Assembly: GCA_040901795.1 (NCBI GenBank)
Contig: JBBDYH010000150.1
Location: forward strand, 5,700 to 69,699
Length of the DNA stretch: 64,000 bases
Source of the DNA: JBBDYH01 sp040901795
Lineage (GTDB): Bacteria > Planctomycetota > Planctomycetia > Pirellulales > JALHPA01
Reading direction: 5' to 3'
Of this stretch, positions 31,456 through 41,067 are shown piece after piece (the stretch's first letter is position 1; the number at the start of each line of letters is the position of its first letter). The notes beneath the pieces are model-generated. The model was not told the DNA's origin. It saw only the letters and a program-made list of their open reading frames with translations, and searched no databases. Made by a program: the position numbers and the translations under genes.

Positions 31456-32595
31456 CTACTCGCCGCTGATTTCTTTGACCAGCCGGAAGAAAGCCTTCTT
31501 GCGCTCGGTGTTGATGTCCCAGTTCACCGGCGGGGATTGGTAGCCGTCGCGGTAGTTCCGCTCGCCGGGATCGAAGTAGCCCCAGGAGGCGTACTCCCCG
31601 ATGGCCGCGACCATATTGTTTATGGGTTTGTCGAAGTCAAAGTGGTCATCCTCGTTGAAGAGGATCGGCATAGCACGATAGCCGGGCACGCGACGGGCCT
31701 GGCGGACCATCTCGGCGATGCGGGCGGGGTCCTCAACACCGTTACCATGCATCAGGAGGAAATCGGCCGAGCGGACGACGTTCTCGCGCGGCACCGTGCC
31801 GCCGCCGTAGCTGGTGCTGACATAAAGCCGAGCCGGCGAACTCTTCGGCTCCTTACCGCCTTTGCTCGCGTCGGTAGCAAGACGCTGAGTGCTGTACTGC
31901 TGGGCATGCTTGATCAGCTCGTGGACACGCTCGGGCTTGAGGATGTCATGGTCGTAGCGGATGTTGCACTCGTTGTTGATCTCCAAGAGTACGTTCGTGT
32001 AGCGACGATCGTGCAGCCAGTCGATCGTCGCTTCCAGCGCCCGCTTGACGGCCGCCTCGTCTTTGAGCCGCTGATCCTGGCCAAAGTAAAACACGGTAAG
32101 GATCGGCGCCATTCCCAGCTCATCGGCCCGGTCGAGAATCTTTTCCAGGCGGTCCATGTAGTCGCCGCGCAAGGTGCCGTCGGCATTGATCGCCGAGTTG
32201 TGCCAAGGTTGATTCTGACCATACCCACGCGGGTTGCCGCCTTGCAACGAAATTGTAAAGGCCAACAGGCCGTGCTTGCGCCATTCGGGCATCGCCGCCA
32301 CGAACTCGCGTGTATTGCGATCGGGGTCCCACTTGCCCGTATCAGGATAGGCCCATTGCGAGCGCGTCTCTTTGTTGAGGTCGTCGAAGATGCCCTGCAC
32401 TACACGGGAATTGAGCAACAGCCCTTCGATTTTCTTGCCCTTCCACATGCGGCCTTGGTACGTCGGCTTGCCGTTGATGTGGAAAGCGTCGCCGACGATG
32501 GCGACAGTGGTTTTACGCTCGGCCGATTGCGCTTCGACGGTTTGAATCGCGAGCGCGCAAACGACAAAGATGATGTACCGGGCCGCGATTCTCAT
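31456..32595 (-). CDS. Secreted glycoside hydrolase clan A-like protein
   Basis: 379 residues from the ATG at 32595 (GAGG 12 bases upstream). Signal peptide ARYIIFVVCALAIQTVEA. A TIM-barrel layout: AFTISLQGG, MAPILTVFYFG, the Asn-Glu pair of a clan A acid/base in NVLLEINNECNIRYD (about 213), LMHGNGV and a second Glu in MPILFNEDDHFDF that would be the nucleophile. Members are usually annotated as cellulase-like or hypothetical; the substrate is unknown. The PPC-domain gene lies 34 bases upstream in the same direction, so the two probably form an operon. Confidence 0.75.
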   Translation of the reverse strand: MRIAARYIIFVVCALAIQTVEAQSAERKTTVAIVGDAFHINGKPTYQGRMWKGKKIEGLLLNSRVVQGIFDDLNKETRSQWAYPDTGKWDPDRNTREFVAAMPEWRKHGLLAFTISLQGGNPRGYGQNQPWHNSAINADGTLRGDYMDRLEKILDRADELGMAPILTVFYFGQDQRLKDEAAVKRALEATIDWLHDRRYTNVLLEINNECNIRYDHDILKPERVHELIKHAQQYSTQRLATDASKGGKEPKSSPARLYVSTSYGGGTVPRENVVRSADFLLMHGNGVEDPARIAEMVRQARRVPGYRAMPILFNEDDHFDFDKPINNMVAAIGEYASWGYFDPGERNYRDGYQSPPVNWDINTERKKAFFRLVKEISGE

Positions 32596-32629
32596 TTCAT
32601 CATTACCTCGCAAGCGAAGACAACGACGG

Positions 32630-35545
32630 CTACTTCTCCGGTTTCACACTGTCCAAATCGTCGACGGTGCGGCCCAGGTAAATATGATCGAACAAGGCAA
32701 ATTGGCCATCGATTGGCGATAATCCCAAGCCGGTCAACGTGAACTCGCCGAAATCGGCGTACAGGTCGCGCGTGACGAGGGTCATTCTGTTGGGAACTCG
32801 CGGATTGACCCGCAGCGACGCGCCGAAACAATCGCCTGGCCCGGCATGGTAGCGGAACTTCGCCCCTGTGCCACCCGGCATCGGGCCCCAAGCGCCGTCG
32901 TGGTTGAGCTGTAAACAAATCTGGTTGCCGCCTTGCTTGCGCCAGGCGAATCGCAGGTAGCGGTATTCGCCTGCCCCGGGATCTTTGCGAATCTTTACGC
33001 CCAAGCTCGGCAACGCGGGATTGAACCGCTGGTCGGGCGTGACGCGAACGCTTGCGGCGCCGGAATACTTCTGACCTCCCTCCAAGCGGACTTGTCCGCC
33101 GCCCTGATTGAGGCTGTTGGCGAATTCTTCTTCGTCTTCGAAGATCCGCAGCGGCGGTTCGGCCGGCGGCTTCTCGCCGGCGACTACGTTGAGCGTTACG
33201 GGTACGCGGTTGGTTCGGACCGCATTCTCCAGATCGCCGGGCGACGCCAAACTGACCGCGACCAGGTATACGTTTTTCAACGCTTCGGCTTTCATTCCAT
33301 GCGGTAGTCGCACCGCCAACTCGAACTCGTTGGCGTCGGCGGCGACGTCTGCAAACGGCGAAGGCACTCCGGCCGGCAATCCCTCGAGCGTCACGCGGAG
33401 CGGTTGATTGAAACCAGCTTGCCGCGCGATGCTTCCGGTGAACTTGCCCGTCTCGCCCAGCCCGGCGCGCGCCTCGATCGTCTCGGCGCTCGACAGCGCC
33501 ACCGACACCGGCCGCGCCGGTCGGGCGGATAGCACAGGGGCGTACGCCGTCGCCACGACTTGCTTGCCATCGGCGCTGAGCAACTCACCACGCAAAACCA
33601 AGCCGTACGTGACTTCCGGCAGATCCGCCGGAACGATCGTATTGGCAACCGTCTCGGTCTGGTCGGCCGCGATCGCAGGCGTCCCCTCCAGCCGCAACGT
33701 CCGCCCGACATCGTCCACTTGTTTGTCTTGATTGTTTTCCTTGATGGTCTTCTTCGGCGGTTGTTGAGTAGTGACCAGCGAAAGCCGCACTGCTCCGGTC
33801 ATGCCCGCAGCGCGTGTCGCTTTGACCGTTGATGAGAGCTTGTCGCCGAGTGGCAAACTTGTTGTCGCAGGCTCCCAGGCAAGTTGCAGCGGCGCAGGCT
33901 TGGCCAGCGCCACGGCGATCTCTTCGCGCAGCCACGGCTGTTGCTGCGTTAGCGGATTCGGGGCAAGCATCGCCGTTCGTATCACGTCTCCGGTGCTTGG
34001 TGGCTCGGTCGCCCGACCAACCAACCGTACTGTTGCGTGGTCTCCGGAATCCATACTGCCCGATAAGAGAACCAGTCCGATATTGTTACCGGCCGCGATC
34101 TGCGCGTTTTCAACGGCGATGCTCGGCGGCAAGCCGTCGAACGACAGATCGATCGGTCCGTTGTACCCGCGCCGTTCGACGGCAACGCGGACCAGCGCCC
34201 GGCCGCCGCGCGGAACGTTCACACGTTCGTCGGCGAGTGCCAGCGAGAAGTCGGGGCGATCCTGCGGGAGGACGGTCAGTCGATAGACATAGTCGCCGCC
34301 GCCGCGGCCGATCAGGTCCTTGAGACCAACGACCAAGTCTTTGGCATCGGCGGGCGCCGTAAAATCGAGAGCCGAGTCCGACATCCTGGGCTGGTCGTCG
34401 TTGGTGGCGAGGACATTCTTGCCCGACGTGTCGTAAACAGTCAGCACGGCATCGAGCGGCGACCCGAGACGCAGCGCGTAAACTTCGAGCCGCAGCTTTT
34501 GGCTGCCGGCCGCGGTGATGCGAAAGCGATCCTCTTCGCCCCGGGTCAGCAATCGTCCATGAATGCCGGAGGGAACCGCGATCGTTTGCAGGTCGCCGCT
34601 CGTCGAAGGCGCCTCAACCGCTTCGTCGAACTCGCTCGACGATAGCGTCGGACGAATGCCGGTCAGTTTCAAGCTTTCGGATCCCGGGACGGGAAAGAAT
34701 CGCGGCGCTGGAGGAGCCTGAACTTCGATCTTCGTATCGGAATCTAGGTTCGTCCCCAACAGTTGAACCAGAGCTTGTGTGCCCTGCTTGATTGCCGACG
34801 GGTAGGCCATGTCGGCGGAAGCGAACTGGCCTATCTTGAGCCGGAAGTACCCCGGTGAGCGCCCCTGATACAGTGCGTCGTGGACTTCGACCGTGTACTC
34901 GCCGTCGGCCGCAAGGGTTGCCGTCAGTCGAGCGTCGCCGGCAAGCCGCCTGTCACTTTGCGCCCAGGCGACTTGCACGCCGCGCGCGTCGTAGAGGTGC
35001 ATGACCGGGTTCAATTCGCTCAACAGCCGGCGGGCCTCGATCTCGACGGTGATCGTTTCACCCTTTTTCCCAACGAAGGTCGCCCTTGTCGACTGGTCGC
35101 CTGACACGGATCCGGTCAACGCGGCCGGCAGCGTTTCGATACGGTCGGTGATGACCGATTGACTGAGTGAATCGACGCCGACAGGGACACCGTTCGAAAC
35201 GCCATCCGCGTTGAGCGCGCGCAGGAGATACAGCCCGGACGGTACTTTCTCGGGAAGCGTCAACTCCACCTCGATCCGCCGATCGGTTGCGCTCGGCTTC
35301 ACGTTTTGAGCGGCCACCGGCAGGCCGAGGACGAGCCTGGTGTCGGATGTCAGTCCTTCGCCGTCGATTGCTAAGACGGTCGTTCCTCCCGACTGAATGC
35401 CGCGGAGGTTGACGTTTTTGATCTGCGGCGCGGCCTGCGACGTCGTTACCACGCCCGAAATCGCCAAAAGGGCCAAGCAACCGCGAATGATTGTCGAGGC
35501 CGGCAGGCGGTTTTGAAACCAGATGTAAGAGCGGCTATTGGGCAT
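32630..35545 (-). CDS. Large secreted PPC-domain protein
   Basis: 971 residues. Signal segment IIRGCLALLAISGVVTTSQA (19-38). Several beta-sandwich domains follow: IPT/TIG-like (40-130), two PPC-like domains (about 140-240, 310-430; EYTVEVHDALYQG and DYVYRLTVLPQDRPDF), Ig-like repeats (to 790), and a C-terminal lectin-like or laminin G-like region (YRYLRFAWRKQGGNQICLQL). No catalytic domain is evident. It is typical of planctomycete extracellular proteins and precedes the GH-like gene in an apparent operon. Confidence 0.82.
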   Translation of the reverse strand: MPNSRSYIWFQNRLPASTIIRGCLALLAISGVVTTSQAAPQIKNVNLRGIQSGGTTVLAIDGEGLTSDTRLVLGLPVAAQNVKPSATDRRIEVELTLPEKVPSGLYLLRALNADGVSNGVPVGVDSLSQSVITDRIETLPAALTGSVSGDQSTRATFVGKKGETITVEIEARRLLSELNPVMHLYDARGVQVAWAQSDRRLAGDARLTATLAADGEYTVEVHDALYQGRSPGYFRLKIGQFASADMAYPSAIKQGTQALVQLLGTNLDSDTKIEVQAPPAPRFFPVPGSESLKLTGIRPTLSSSEFDEAVEAPSTSGDLQTIAVPSGIHGRLLTRGEEDRFRITAAGSQKLRLEVYALRLGSPLDAVLTVYDTSGKNVLATNDDQPRMSDSALDFTAPADAKDLVVGLKDLIGRGGGDYVYRLTVLPQDRPDFSLALADERVNVPRGGRALVRVAVERRGYNGPIDLSFDGLPPSIAVENAQIAAGNNIGLVLLSGSMDSGDHATVRLVGRATEPPSTGDVIRTAMLAPNPLTQQQPWLREEIAVALAKPAPLQLAWEPATTSLPLGDKLSSTVKATRAAGMTGAVRLSLVTTQQPPKKTIKENNQDKQVDDVGRTLRLEGTPAIAADQTETVANTIVPADLPEVTYGLVLRGELLSADGKQVVATAYAPVLSARPARPVSVALSSAETIEARAGLGETGKFTGSIARQAGFNQPLRVTLEGLPAGVPSPFADVAADANEFELAVRLPHGMKAEALKNVYLVAVSLASPGDLENAVRTNRVPVTLNVVAGEKPPAEPPLRIFEDEEEFANSLNQGGGQVRLEGGQKYSGAASVRVTPDQRFNPALPSLGVKIRKDPGAGEYRYLRFAWRKQGGNQICLQLNHDGAWGPMPGGTGAKFRYHAGPGDCFGASLRVNPRVPNRMTLVTRDLYADFGEFTLTGLGLSPIDGQFALFDHIYLGRTVDDLDSVKPEK

Positions 35546-35747
35546 AAGCTCCGGAACACTGAATGAGAGAGAATACCATCACGGAAGGCAGGACTATTGA
35601 CCATCCGCGAACCTTGGGTGGGACACCTATTCTGTTCCCGCTGCCGCTCGGTTGCAAGCAAAGGCTAGGTCGGTAGCCGCGCGAGAAAAAACGCGGCGCA
35701 ACTGCTGCCGCGGTGTAGCCGCGATGCAACGCTTTTAAGACCGCTTC

Positions 35748-37229
35748 TTATCTTGGCGCATTGGACGAAGCCGGGGCGGGTTGCACCGGGTCGTCTTGGA
35801 AAGGATTGGCGCCTGGCGGGGGTTCCTGCTGCACATCGCCGGCCGGTGGGCCGAAGGGATTATCCGCCGGAGCGGCTGCGCCGTCGGCGGGCCCAAACGG
35901 ATTGTCCGCTGTTGGTGGCGCGGCGTTGGATGGCGCCGGGTCGTTGAAAGGATCGCTGTCCTGGTCCCGCATGGGCTGCGCTTTAGCGCCGCCTGCGGCC
36001 GGTGGCGCTCCAAATGGAATTCCGCCGGGCACTACCTTTTGACGCACGCTTCCGGAGCGAGATCCACCAAGGGGGAGTGCCTTCGCGGCAGATCCGACAA
36101 CGTCAGCCGCGGCGTCGATACCGGTCGCGCGCCTCAGGGCGCGGAAAAGCCCGCCGCTTGCGCTGGGTTTTGCGGGGCCAGCCTGTCCGCCGGCAGCCGC
36201 TGCGGCACTTGCCCCGGCTGGTCTACCGAGCGCCCTGTCGGCCGTCACATTCACGCCGCCATCGGCCGCATTTTCGGTGGCGGTAACCGGCGGCCCGCCG
36301 AACGGATTGGCGGTTGCCGCATCCGCAGCATTCCCCGGCTCTGCGGCCGGAGTGATCGGAGCGCCGAATGGATTTGCGGCCGCGTCCTCGGCTGCATCAG
36401 CAGGCGTAGATGCGGGACCAAAAGGCGCAGCGGGCGCGTCCCCCGCGCCGTCCGCCGGAGTCATCGGTGCATCCAACGGATTGCTCGGAGGTGCGGCCGG
36501 TTGCTCGGCAGGCGGCTCTCGCTCTGCTGGCGGACCGCCGAACGGGTTAGCGGCCGCGTCAGCCGGTTCTTCAGCGGCGGCCGGCGGTCCTCCAAAAGGC
36601 GCCTCCGCCTCAACCGTCGGCCTTTCTGCGGCCGGAGGGGCGCCGAACGGGCTGGCATCGTCTGCGGGCGCCGCCGAAAAGGGTGCGGGCGCTGCGTCGT
36701 CGCGGAAGGGTGCATCTACTACAGGGGGGACGGCCGCCCGTGCGCGTGGTTGTTCTTCCATCGCGCTGGCACGTTCCACACGCTGGGCCTCGAACCGGCG
36801 CGCGGCGGAATAGCGTTCACGGCGTTGTTGCGCTTGCCGCTGCTGAGCGATCGCGCGGGCTTGCCTGCGATGCCGCTCAAGCTGCAGCCGCAGCCCGCCC
36901 TGGACGCGTTCCAAAGACTTGCTTACCTCATAGGAGCTATTGATGTCCGCCGCTTCCAGGTCCGCCGCTTTCTGCAAGTCGGTGCGGGCCTCGCCCTGGC
37001 GGCCCATCCGCATGTACGTCAAAGCGCGGTAGTAATGCGGCCGCGGGTCGTCTGTCCCAGCCTGGATGGCCGCGGTGAAGTCGCCGTGGGCCGAGCGTAA
37101 GTCGCCGGAGAAATACCGGTGGACTCCACTGCCATAGAATTGGTCGGCGATAACGACCTGGGCGCAGGCGGCGCCCGCTGCGAGCAGCACCGCCGCTAAC
37201 CCCAAGAGCAGGCTCATCTTCCTGACCAT
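35748..37229 (-). CDS. Secreted TPR protein with NPFG-type repeats
   Basis: 493 residues from the ATG at 37229 (GGGAG 10 bases upstream). Signal peptide MSLLLGLAAVLLAAGAACA. A TPR-like part (about 25-95; RYFSGDLRSAHGDFTAAIQA, DDPRPHYYRALTYMRMG) is followed by an Arg/Gln-rich helix and a long disordered Pro/Ala region with about a dozen (N/A/D)PFG motifs (NPFGGPP, NPFGAPI, NPFGPAD). A short charged block FRALRRATGIDAAADVVGSA (about 385) interrupts it. Role unknown; the repeats could bind a partner at the envelope. Confidence 0.75.
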   Translation of the reverse strand: MVRKMSLLLGLAAVLLAAGAACAQVVIADQFYGSGVHRYFSGDLRSAHGDFTAAIQAGTDDPRPHYYRALTYMRMGRQGEARTDLQKAADLEAADINSSYEVSKSLERVQGGLRLQLERHRRQARAIAQQRQAQQRRERYSAARRFEAQRVERASAMEEQPRARAAVPPVVDAPFRDDAAPAPFSAAPADDASPFGAPPAAERPTVEAEAPFGGPPAAAEEPADAAANPFGGPPAEREPPAEQPAAPPSNPLDAPMTPADGAGDAPAAPFGPASTPADAAEDAAANPFGAPITPAAEPGNAADAATANPFGGPPVTATENAADGGVNVTADRALGRPAGASAAAAAGGQAGPAKPSASGGLFRALRRATGIDAAADVVGSAAKALPLGGSRSGSVRQKVVPGGIPFGAPPAAGGAKAQPMRDQDSDPFNDPAPSNAAPPTADNPFGPADGAAAPADNPFGPPAGDVQQEPPPGANPFQDDPVQPAPASSNAPR

Positions 37230-37343
37230 AGCAAGAACTCCCTCGCGAAGAGTTGTGGTGATTGAGAGACCTTGACACTGCCCGGTCGGCGAGCAGCAAC
37301 CCATCGTAATCGTCGGGGCTGGGGGTTTCAAGCAAGGCAACGG

Positions 37344-37434
37344 GTCATCCTGAGCGAAGCGAAGGATCTCCTTGATTTCTGACGAGATGCTTCGCTCCGC
37401 TCAGCATGACAGCATGACAGCGCGCTCAGCATGA
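37344..37434. repeat. Family D inverted repeat (D2)
   Basis: GTCATCCTGAGCGAAGCGAA faces GCTTCGCTCCGCTCAGCATG, with extra CAGCATGACAG copies at the right end. Related copies are at 25760-25890 and 39365-39457. Confidence 0.8.
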
Positions 37435-37451
37435 TCTCGCTAAAGCCAACC

Positions 37452-38756
37452 TCACGCCCGCGGCTCGGCGGCGAGCGGGCCGCCGGTGACTTCTTCGGCA
37501 GGCTCGCCGGCCGCCATCTGCTGGGCGACGATCAACTCACGCGCCTGCGCGCGCAACGATGGAAGTCGCGTGCCAAACAGCGCGGCACCCGCCATGCAGA
37601 CCGCCCCGCCGATAGCGACGGTCGCCGGAGCACCCAACCGCTCGGCAACCAAGCCGGCAAACATTGCGCCGAACGGCGCCATGCCCATGAACATCATCGA
37701 GTAAACCGCCATCACTCGGCCGCGAAGCTGGTCGGGCACCATCGACTGGATCAGCGTATTCGACGAAGCCATCTGCACCATCATCGACAAGCCGGCAGGG
37801 ATCAGCAGCGCCGCCGACATCCAGAAGTTGTTCGAAAACGAAAACAGAATCAGGCTCGCGCCAAAGGCCCCGGAAGCCAAGGCCACGACGCGGCCCAACC
37901 CGTGAATGCTCCTGCGAAACGTCAGGCTCAGCGCTCCGGTTAATGCGCCAATCCCTGTGGCGCCCATCAACAAGCCCAAGCCGCGCGGGCCGCCGCCGAG
38001 TATCTCGTCGGCGAAAATCGGCATCAACACCGCGTACGGCATGCCCATCAGGCTGACCAGCGCCAGCAACAGCATCAGCGCACGGATCGGTGGCGTGCGA
38101 CCCACAAAGACAAATCCCTCGACGATGTTTTCGATGGCCGAGCGCGGGTCATGGATCGCCGCCCGGCGCGGCACGCGCATTGACAACAGCGCCGCAAGCA
38201 CCGCCAGATAACTTAAGGCGTTGGCCAGAAAGCAGGAGCCTTCGCCGAACGCCGCGACCATGACGCCGGCCACGGCGGGTCCCACCATCCGGGCGCTGTT
38301 CACCACCGAGCTGTTCAAGGCGATGGCATTAACCAGGTCCTCGCGGCCGACCATTTCAATGACAAACGCTTGGCGCGCGGGAAGGTCGAACGCGTTGACG
38401 GTCCCCAACAGCGACGCCAGCACGAAGATGTGCCAGACTTCGATGGCGCCGGAAAGCGTAATGGCGGTCAGAACACAGGCCAAGGTCATGGCCACGGCCT
38501 GGGCTGTGACGATGATCCGGTGTCGGCTGTAGCGATCGGCCAAGGCGCCGCCCAAGGGCGCGAACATGAATACGGGGATCTGCGAAGCAAAGCCGACCGC
38601 GCCCAACAGCGCCGCCGAACCGGTGAGCCGATAAACGAGCCACGCTTGCGCGACCGACTGCATCCACGTGCCCATCATCGAGATCAACTGACCGGCGAAG
38701 AAGAGCTGGAAGTTGCGATGGTTGAGCGCCCGCAGCGCGAAGGGAAAGCGATTCAT
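37452..38756 (-). CDS. MFS exporter (MFS_3 / EntS-like)
   Basis: 434 residues, 12 predicted transmembrane helices. N-terminus FALRALNHRNFQLFFAGQLIS and the motif-A-like GGALADRYSRHRIIV (about 73-87) are typical of the MFS_3 group, which exports siderophores or drugs. The C-terminal 40 residues are cytoplasmic (LRAQARELIVAQQMAAGEPA). It starts inside the last codons of the upstream gene (ATGA overlap at 38753-38756). Substrate unknown. Confidence 0.88.
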   Translation of the reverse strand: MNRFPFALRALNHRNFQLFFAGQLISMMGTWMQSVAQAWLVYRLTGSAALLGAVGFASQIPVFMFAPLGGALADRYSRHRIIVTAQAVAMTLACVLTAITLSGAIEVWHIFVLASLLGTVNAFDLPARQAFVIEMVGREDLVNAIALNSSVVNSARMVGPAVAGVMVAAFGEGSCFLANALSYLAVLAALLSMRVPRRAAIHDPRSAIENIVEGFVFVGRTPPIRALMLLLALVSLMGMPYAVLMPIFADEILGGGPRGLGLLMGATGIGALTGALSLTFRRSIHGLGRVVALASGAFGASLILFSFSNNFWMSAALLIPAGLSMMVQMASSNTLIQSMVPDQLRGRVMAVYSMMFMGMAPFGAMFAGLVAERLGAPATVAIGGAVCMAGAALFGTRLPSLRAQARELIVAQQMAAGEPAEEVTGGPLAAEPRA

Positions 38757-39265
38757 TCGACCGCCTGCGCGAGCGTTTCTTTGAAGAACTGTGCCAAACC
38801 TTCAGCCATGGTGTCGGTGACAACCGCCGTGCCGCCATCGCCTGCTTGCACGCCAACCAGGTGGCGATTGAGATCGAACGCCAACTCGAGGCTGGCCTCG
38901 TCGTCGGAAAAGCGCACGGTGTAATCCCAGTCGGACGAGCTTGCTGCCGGTGAGTCGATGTCCCAGTCGAAGTTGTGGTCTTCCAAAAGGCTGCGCCGAA
39001 AATGAACCAAGCCTCTGGCCTGGCTGATATCGATCATCCGCTGCTGGGCGCGCGTCTCATCGCGTGCGCTTTGGTCACCCGGTTCTCGGTGTGGCAACTC
39101 GGTCAGCTCGACTGAGGGAGCATGGCCGATTAAGTAAGCCGCCTCGGGCCCCCAAAAGTTGAGCGCCTGACGAGTCTGACGGTACTGGTGCCAGATGGCG
39201 CTCGCGGCCGCCGCCAACCCCGCGACAAGCAGCAACAACACCAGAACCACGCCGCGATTCTTCAT
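38753..39265 (-). CDS. Membrane-anchored hypothetical protein
   Basis: 170 residues from the ATG at 39265 (MKNRGVVLVLLLLVAGLAA), giving one N-terminal transmembrane anchor. The remaining soluble part (FWGPEAAYLIGHAPSVELTE, HFRRSLLEDHNFDWD, VRFSDDEASLELAFDLNR) looks like an alpha/beta domain facing the periplasm. No family recognised. It overlaps the exporter start by four bases, so the two are coupled and may work together. Confidence 0.75.
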   Translation of the reverse strand: MKNRGVVLVLLLLVAGLAAAASAIWHQYRQTRQALNFWGPEAAYLIGHAPSVELTELPHREPGDQSARDETRAQQRMIDISQARGLVHFRRSLLEDHNFDWDIDSPAASSSDWDYTVRFSDDEASLELAFDLNRHLVGVQAGDGGTAVVTDTMAEGLAQFFKETLAQAVE

Positions 39266-39364
39266 GCTTCCAGCCTTGAACATCCGAAACCGACAGTCGG
39301 GCCAGCCACTTCCCGACAACTTCGACCGCAGTATACTGAGCGATTTGCCATCTGCATAATGATT

Positions 39365-39457
39365 GTCATCCTGAGCGAAGCCAAGGACCTCCTTGCTGGG
39401 GCCGGATGCTTCGCTCCGCTCAGCATGGCAATGGCAGCGGATGCGCTCAGCATGACA
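39365..39457. repeat. Family D inverted repeat (D3)
   Basis: GTCATCCTGAGCGAAGCCAA faces GCTTCGCTCCGCTCAGCATG, with a further GCGCTCAGCATGACA at the right end. It lies between divergent genes. Confidence 0.78.
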
Positions 39458-39513
39458 ACGGCAAGGTTGTCACGGCGCGATTGGACACGGCTTTCTTCAG
39501 TCAAGGTAAGGTT

Positions 39514-39741
39514 ATGGCGAACGAGTACGATCCGTACCGCGAAAAGCTGGTGGTGGAGACCATTACAGTCTGGCCCGAAGAATACGATGGCTGGGAGCTC
39601 GCCGACCGCCTGGCCGCCGAGACGAAACTACAGGCCGAGCCCGAGAAAGCGACCGAGTTGGAATACGTTCGCCAGCATACGGGCTTTTGTCGCAAGCTGA
39701 CGGTGACGGCGGACGATTTGGCGCGGATTGGAATGGGCTAG
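39514..39741 (+). CDS. Small hypothetical protein
   Basis: 75 residues from the ATG at 39514, with AAGG 5 bases upstream. Soluble and acidic (MANEYDPYREKLVVETITV, PEEYDGWELADRLAAETKL, ending LTVTADDLARIGMG). Earlier in-frame codons lie in repeat D3 and are left out. Family not recognised; its regular residue pattern and ribosome binding site support a real gene. Confidence 0.6.
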   Translation: MANEYDPYREKLVVETITVWPEEYDGWELADRLAAETKLQAEPEKATELEYVRQHTGFCRKLTVTADDLARIGMG

Positions 39742-39752
39742 AGATCTCATCG

Positions 39753-39882
39753 CTCGTTCCCAGGCTCCGCCTGGGAACGCAATGCCGGACAGGCTCTGCC
39801 TGCTGATTGACGTGCCGGAATCTCGTTTGGCAAGGCGGAGCCTTGCAGACAGCGTGTTGCCAGGCAGAGCCTGGGAACAAGG
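39753..39882. repeat. Family C compound palindrome (C3)
   Basis: CGTTCCCAGGCTCCGCCTGGG, ACAGGCTCTGCCTGCTGAT, CAAGGCGGAGCCTTG and GCCAGGCAGAGCCTGGGAAC in series, as in C2. Confidence 0.85.
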
Positions 39883-39922
39883 TAAAGCCTGAATGACGAA
39901 TCCGAATGGCGAAGAAGCACCC

Positions 39923-41014
39923 ATGACGAATGACGAAGCAACGGTACGCGTCAACTTAGGATCCCGCAGCTACGAAATTCTTATCGGGGCCAGCAACCTC
40001 GGCCAATGCGGCGCTTTTGTGGCCGCGCGCTGTGCGTTGACGCGCGCCGTGGTGATCACCGACGCACGTGTCGAGACGCCGCACGCGACCAACGCGGCGC
40101 AGAGTCTGGCCGCCGCCGGCGCCGAAGTCGATCTGCTGGTGGTCGAAGAGGGGGAAATGAGCAAGAGCGTCGCGGTCGCCGAGATGCTCTGGCAGAAGCT
40201 GCTGGACCTCCATGCCGACCGTAAGACCGTCGTTGTCGCGGTCGGAGGCGGCGTCGTGGGCGACCTGGCCGGCTTTGTCGCGGCAACCTATGCCCGCGGC
40301 TTGTCGTTCTTTCAGGTCCCCACCACCCTGTTGGCGCAGGTCGATAGCTCGGTGGGCGGTAAGACAGGCGTGAACTTGCCCGGCGCCAAGAATATGGTTG
40401 GCGTCATCTGGCAGCCCCAGGGTGTCTTCGTCGATGTGCAGACGCTCAAGACGCAGCGCGAGCGCGACTACCGCGCAGGGCTGGCCGAGGTGGTCAAGTA
40501 TGGCGTGATTCTAGATGCCGATTTTTTCGCGCTGCTGGAGAAGGAAGTGGCGGCGCTCTTGGGCCGCCGGCATCGGACGCTCGAGGCCGTCGTGGCGCGC
40601 TGTTGCGAGCTGAAAGCGCACGTTGTCGAGCGCGATGAGCGCGAAGAGACTGGCCTGCGCGCGGTGCTCAACTATGGGCATACGTTTGCGCATGCCCTGG
40701 AAGCGGTCACCGGCTATGGCGAACTATTGCACGGCGAAGCCGTGGCAATCGGCATGATGTGTGCCGCGCGGTTGGCCGAACGTCTCGGCCGCGTAGATGA
40801 AGCGTTCGTCACCCGCCAACGCGCGCTGTTGCTCGCGCTCGGCTTGCCCGTCGTCGTTCCGCCGCTGGACCACGATGAGTTAATTCAACCAATGGCGCAC
40901 GACAAAAAGGTCGAGCACGGCAAACTGCGGTTTGTGCTCCCCACGCGGCTAGGCCACGCCGAGCTCGTCTCAGACGTAGACGTCGCCGATGTCCGCGCCG
41001 CGCTCGAAGGATAA
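39923..41014 (+). CDS. aroB: 3-dehydroquinate synthase
   Basis: 363 residues from the ATG at 39923. Second enzyme of the shikimate pathway, converting DAHP to 3-dehydroquinate with NAD and Zn. NAD-binding AVGGGVVGDLAGFVAATYARG (given in part: VGGGVVGDLAGFVA) near 105; VPTTLLAQVDSSVGGKTGVN near 130; Zn ligands Glu in AGLAEVVKYG, and His in NYGHTFAHALE and LLHGEAVAIGM. An earlier ATG at 39893 would put ten residues from repeat family E on the N-terminus (MTNPNGEEAP), so the later one is preferred. Confidence 0.95.
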   Translation: MTNDEATVRVNLGSRSYEILIGASNLGQCGAFVAARCALTRAVVITDARVETPHATNAAQSLAAAGAEVDLLVVEEGEMSKSVAVAEMLWQKLLDLHADRKTVVVAVGGGVVGDLAGFVAATYARGLSFFQVPTTLLAQVDSSVGGKTGVNLPGAKNMVGVIWQPQGVFVDVQTLKTQRERDYRAGLAEVVKYGVILDADFFALLEKEVAALLGRRHRTLEAVVARCCELKAHVVERDEREETGLRAVLNYGHTFAHALEAVTGYGELLHGEAVAIGMMCAARLAERLGRVDEAFVTRQRALLLALGLPVVVPPLDHDELIQPMAHDKKVEHGKLRFVLPTRLGHAELVSDVDVADVRAALEG

Positions 41015-41021
41015 TCGTCTC

Positions 41022-41062
41022 CTCCTCTCCCAGTCTCCCAGTCTCCTTGTCTCCCCTTCTTC
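41022..41062. repeat. Family H CTCCCAGTCTCC tract
   Basis: Short direct repeats of TCTCCCAGTCTCC between aroB and the sulfatase, like those at 48187-48257. Confidence 0.6.
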
Positions 41063-41067
41063 CTGCC

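Noticed and set aside
35748..37229. NPF motifs as evidence of eukaryote-like endocytosis
   Set aside because: NPF binds EH domains in eukaryotes, but no EH-domain protein is seen here and the motif arises easily in Pro/Ala/Gly-rich repeats.
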